A program made the translations under genes and the position numbers. Shown in pieces: positions 5,387 to 7,797 of a stretch of 7,797 nt of DNA. This DNA is from Bacteroidota bacterium (GTDB taxonomy: Bacteria > Bacteroidota > Bacteroidia > NS11-12g > UBA955), in contig CANHGC010000065.1 of the NCBI GenBank assembly GCA_947460045.1, positions 1 to 7,797 of the forward strand, written 5' to 3'. The notes below the pieces were generated by a model. It worked only from the letters and a program-made list of their open reading frames with translations, ran no database searches and had not been told where the DNA came from. The first letter of the stretch is position 1. Every line of letters starts with the position of its first letter.

Positions 5387-7797
5387 CAACAATCGGCCAT
5401 GGAGTTTGGTGCTGAAAATCGTCAGCAGTGGGAGTTGAAGCGTTTGGCCGACCCAGAAACGGGGTTGATACCGAGCAACATGAGGGCCAGAGAACTCACA
5501 TATGTGTCTACGTTGCCCAAAAGTTCTGATGTGAATCCATTGGCACTCACCTCATCGGGTTGGAAGCACCGAGGTCCATTCTACATCGGCGGGCGTACAA
5601 GAGCCATTGGCATCGATATAGCTAACACCAATCGCATTTTGGCGGGTTCGGTTTCTGGCGGAATGTGGCTGTCTCAAGATGCTGGAAAAACCTGGCATGC
5701 AGCGCAAAATACCAATGAATTGAGAACGGCTACCTGCTTAATACAAGACGTTCGCCCCAACCATCAACACGTTTGGTATATGGGCAGTGGTGAGGCATAC
5801 GGACAATCTGCAGGGGCCAGAGGTGCCTATTATTTGGGTGATGGACTTTTTGTGTCAATCGATTCTGGAAAATCATGGGCGCCCATTGCAAGTACCGCAT
5901 TGGGGAATCCCATCTCGTTTTCAACAGGTTGGCAATTGGTGTGGAACGTGGCGCATGACGCATCGGCCCATGATACAATCGATGAATTGTATGCCGCGTG
6001 TTACAATCAAGTGCAACGCAGTTATAACGGCGGTAAGACCTGGACCAACCTCATGCCCGGTGGGTATTTTACCGATGTGGCGGTTTCTGCGAAAGGGGTG
6101 GTGTATGCTACATCGAGTTCAGATGGACAAAAGAAAGGAATTTTCCGAGGCAACAACAACGGCGCACTGGTGAACATCAATCCTGCGTTTTTGGGTGCTA
6201 CCTACAAGCGCATCGTCATAGGTATAGACCCCAACGATGAAAACGTGGTTTACTTTCTGCTGAATACGGATGGATTTGGTAAGTCACTGTCGAATTTTCG
6301 CGGTGAGGTGGAGTGGAATGCCCTGTACCGCTATCGATATTTGGGCGGCGACGGGACCGGCGACAGTGGTGTTTGGGAAGATCTTTCAGCGAATTTGCCC
6401 GCGGGGTCTGCTTTTGATCGATGGAATGTGCAAGGCAGCTACGATATGCTGGTAAAGGTGAGGCCAGGGAATTCGAAGCACGTATACATTGGCGGAACGA
6501 ATTTGTATGTATCTACGTCAGCATTTTCTGACTCATTGAATACACAAAAAATTGGTGGATATAAGTTGAATGCGCAATGGCCCGATGTGGGCGTGTATCC
6601 CAATCATCACCCCGATCAACACAGCGTGGTATTCTATCCAAATGATGGGAATCGTTTGATTAATACCAACGACGGTGGCGTGTTTCGGTCAGTGAATTTG
6701 GATCAATTTCCGTTTACATGGGAATCATTGAACAATGGATACCTCACCACACAGTTTTATACAGTGGCCCTGGATCATGCCACGGCTGAAAGTCCCATTT
6801 TGGTGGCGGGGGCCCAAGATAATTGTCAGTTGATGACCGTTTCGCCAGAATCCAATGCCGAGTGGACGGAAACGTATTTTGGCGACGGTTCTTATTGTGC
6901 GGTTGAAGATGGCGCGAAGATGTATTATTTCTCCAAGCAGCAGGGCAAAATGATCAAAGCTACAGTGGATGCCAGTGGCAAACGCACTGCATATGCCAGG
7001 ATGGATCCCATTGGAGCCTCTAAGTATTTGTTCATCAATCCGTTTGTGTTGGATCCGGTCGATAACAATGTGATGTATTTGGCGGGTGGAAAATACCTGT
7101 GGCGCAATGCCAATTTGAAGAACATTCCCTTGGTCAATAACAACGACAGTATTTCAACGGGATGGGTGAGGGGCAGCGATTCTGTGGTGATCCGCAATGA
7201 ATTTGTATCGGCCTTGGGAGTGAGCAGTAAGCCCGCGCATCGGTTGTATTACGGCACCACATTGAAACGGTTGTATCGGGTGGATAGCGCCAATGTGAGC
7301 AGCAATTTAAAACCCAAAGACATCACGGCAACGGCTTTTCCTTCGGCCTATATCAGCTGTGTGGCGGTGGATCCAAGAAACGCAGACCGGGTGATGGTGT
7401 CATTTTCAAACTACAATGTGTACAGCATTTTTTCTTCCGAAGATGGCGGTAAAACTTGGGTAAAATCGGCAGGCAATTTGGAACAATTTGGTACGGGTTT
7501 GGGCGATGGTCCTTCTGTGCGATGGCTATCGGTTTTGCCCGTTGAAGACGGTACTGTGTATTTGGCCGCAACAAGCGCTGGTTTTTTTGCAACCGATACG
7601 TTGATGGGGTTGAATACCAAATGGGTACAGCAGGCGAGTGGTGAAATTGGTAACATGGTTTGCGATATGTTTGATGTGAGGCCTTTGGATGGAACCATCG
7701 CTTTGGCCACCCATGGCAACGGCATTTATACCGCGCGCATGGTGAAACGCAGCGATATCCTTAGCGCTCGGTGGGTGCAGGAAAATGAGCGGATTCA
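5312..7797 (+). CDS. Secreted sortilin/VPS10-like (GH74-like) Asp-box beta-propeller protein, 3' end outside window
   Basis: Seen: one uninterrupted frame of 828 codons from the ATG at 5312 to the right edge, with no stop. Residues 1-25 form a signal peptide (MSFKVFHSF..., hydrophobic core, then RSLQA before QQ). The propeller begins near residue 84 with RGPFYIGGRTRAIGID and GSVSGGMWLSQDAGKTW. Asp boxes (S-x-D-x-G-x-T-W) are at 121-128, 182-189, 237-244 (Asp replaced by Asn) and 709-716; PDQHSVVFYP with TNDGGVFRS (434-460) and ATHGNGIYTA (799-808) are further marks of this family. Known: Bacteroidota encode many such proteins, usually ending in a T9SS sorting domain; some relatives act on glycans (GH74, sialidase), others have no known activity. 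Inferred: a T9SS cargo with one or two 7-10 bladed propellers; the sorting domain should follow beyond 7797. I see no catalytic residue set that would justify calling it a sialidase or xyloglucanase. Divergent from the M15 gene. Confidence 0.88.
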   Translation, partial: MSFKVFHSFCLLTAMFIAPVRSLQAQQSAMEFGAENRQQWELKRLADPETGLIPSNMRARELTYVSTLPKSSDVNPLALTSSGWKHRGPFYIGGRTRAIGIDIANTNRILAGSVSGGMWLSQDAGKTWHAAQNTNELRTATCLIQDVRPNHQHVWYMGSGEAYGQSAGARGAYYLGDGLFVSIDSGKSWAPIASTALGNPISFSTGWQLVWNVAHDASAHDTIDELYAACYNQVQRSYNGGKTWTNLMPGGYFTDVAVSAKGVVYATSSSDGQKKGIFRGNNNGALVNINPAFLGATYKRIVIGIDPNDENVVYFLLNTDGFGKSLSNFRGEVEWNALYRYRYLGGDGTGDSGVWEDLSANLPAGSAFDRWNVQGSYDMLVKVRPGNSKHVYIGGTNLYVSTSAFSDSLNTQKIGGYKLNAQWPDVGVYPNHHPDQHSVVFYPNDGNRLINTNDGGVFRSVNLDQFPFTWESLNNGYLTTQFYTVALDHATAESPILVAGAQDNCQLMTVSPESNAEWTETYFGDGSYCAVEDGAKMYYFSKQQGKMIKATVDASGKRTAYARMDPIGASKYLFINPFVLDPVDNNVMYLAGGKYLWRNANLKNIPLVNNNDSISTGWVRGSDSVVIRNEFVSALGVSSKPAHRLYYGTTLKRLYRVDSANVSSNLKPKDITATAFPSAYISCVAVDPRNADRVMVSFSNYNVYSIFSSEDGGKTWVKSAGNLEQFGTGLGDGPSVRWLSVLPVEDGTVYLAATSAGFFATDTLMGLNTKWVQQASGEIGNMVCDMFDVRPLDGTIALATHGNGIYTARMVKRSDILSARWVQENERI

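Noticed and set aside
5787..6173. 128-codon + strand frame within the propeller gene
   Set aside because: Shifted relative to the Asp-box frame, which is open throughout and carries the conserved motifs.
1..7797. Mobile element, CRISPR array, defence island, tRNA or riboswitch
   Set aside because: I saw no direct repeats with spacers, terminal inverted repeats, transposase or integrase motifs, or tRNA-like cloverleaf ends; the genes are housekeeping or secreted-protein types throughout.

Overview
The window looks like ordinary chromosomal DNA of a member of the Bacteroidota. Three things point there: a C-terminal type IX secretion (T9SS) sorting domain on the first gene, a very large secreted Asp-box propeller protein at the right end, and starts that lack a Shine-Dalgarno sequence, with TAnnTTTG-like -7 promoter elements instead. 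I cannot name a genus from the sequence.

Layout, left to right. (1) Positions 2-1633, + strand: the 3' end of a long surface or secreted protein built from tandem Fn3/Ig-like repeats of about 90 residues, ending in a T9SS type A sorting domain. Its reading frame is open to the left edge, so the gene starts outside the window. (2) Positions 1630-2055, - strand: a small GNAT acetyltransferase that converges on gene 1; the two stop codons share the palindrome TTAA. (3) Positions 2104-4460, + strand: a compact three-gene operon, fbaB (class I fructose-bisphosphate aldolase), accD (acetyl-CoA carboxylase carboxyltransferase beta subunit) and gcvH (glycine cleavage H protein), with 8-9 bp gaps, closed by a strong hairpin terminator at 4481-4509. 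(4) Positions 4508-5263, - strand: a membrane-anchored M15/VanY-type D-Ala-D-Ala carboxypeptidase that converges on the same terminator. (5) Positions 5312 to the right edge, + strand: at least 828 residues of a secreted sortilin/VPS10-like or GH74-like propeller protein with a signal peptide and four Asp-box motifs; its 3' end is outside the window.

How the genes relate. The central operon joins core metabolism: glycolysis/gluconeogenesis (FbaB), the first committed step of fatty-acid synthesis (AccD) and the lipoyl carrier of the glycine cleavage system (GcvH). The two flanking large + strand genes encode envelope or secreted products, and the M15 peptidase acts on peptidoglycan. The GNAT gene and fbaB diverge from a 48-bp spacer holding two head-to-head -7-like elements that form an imperfect dyad; this is the most interesting regulatory signal here. 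I see no CRISPR array, tRNA, rRNA, insertion sequence, phage gene or recognisable defence system, and no gene-free stretch over 300 bases. I found no convincing previously undescribed system; the findings below are modest and mostly concern regulation and protein architecture.
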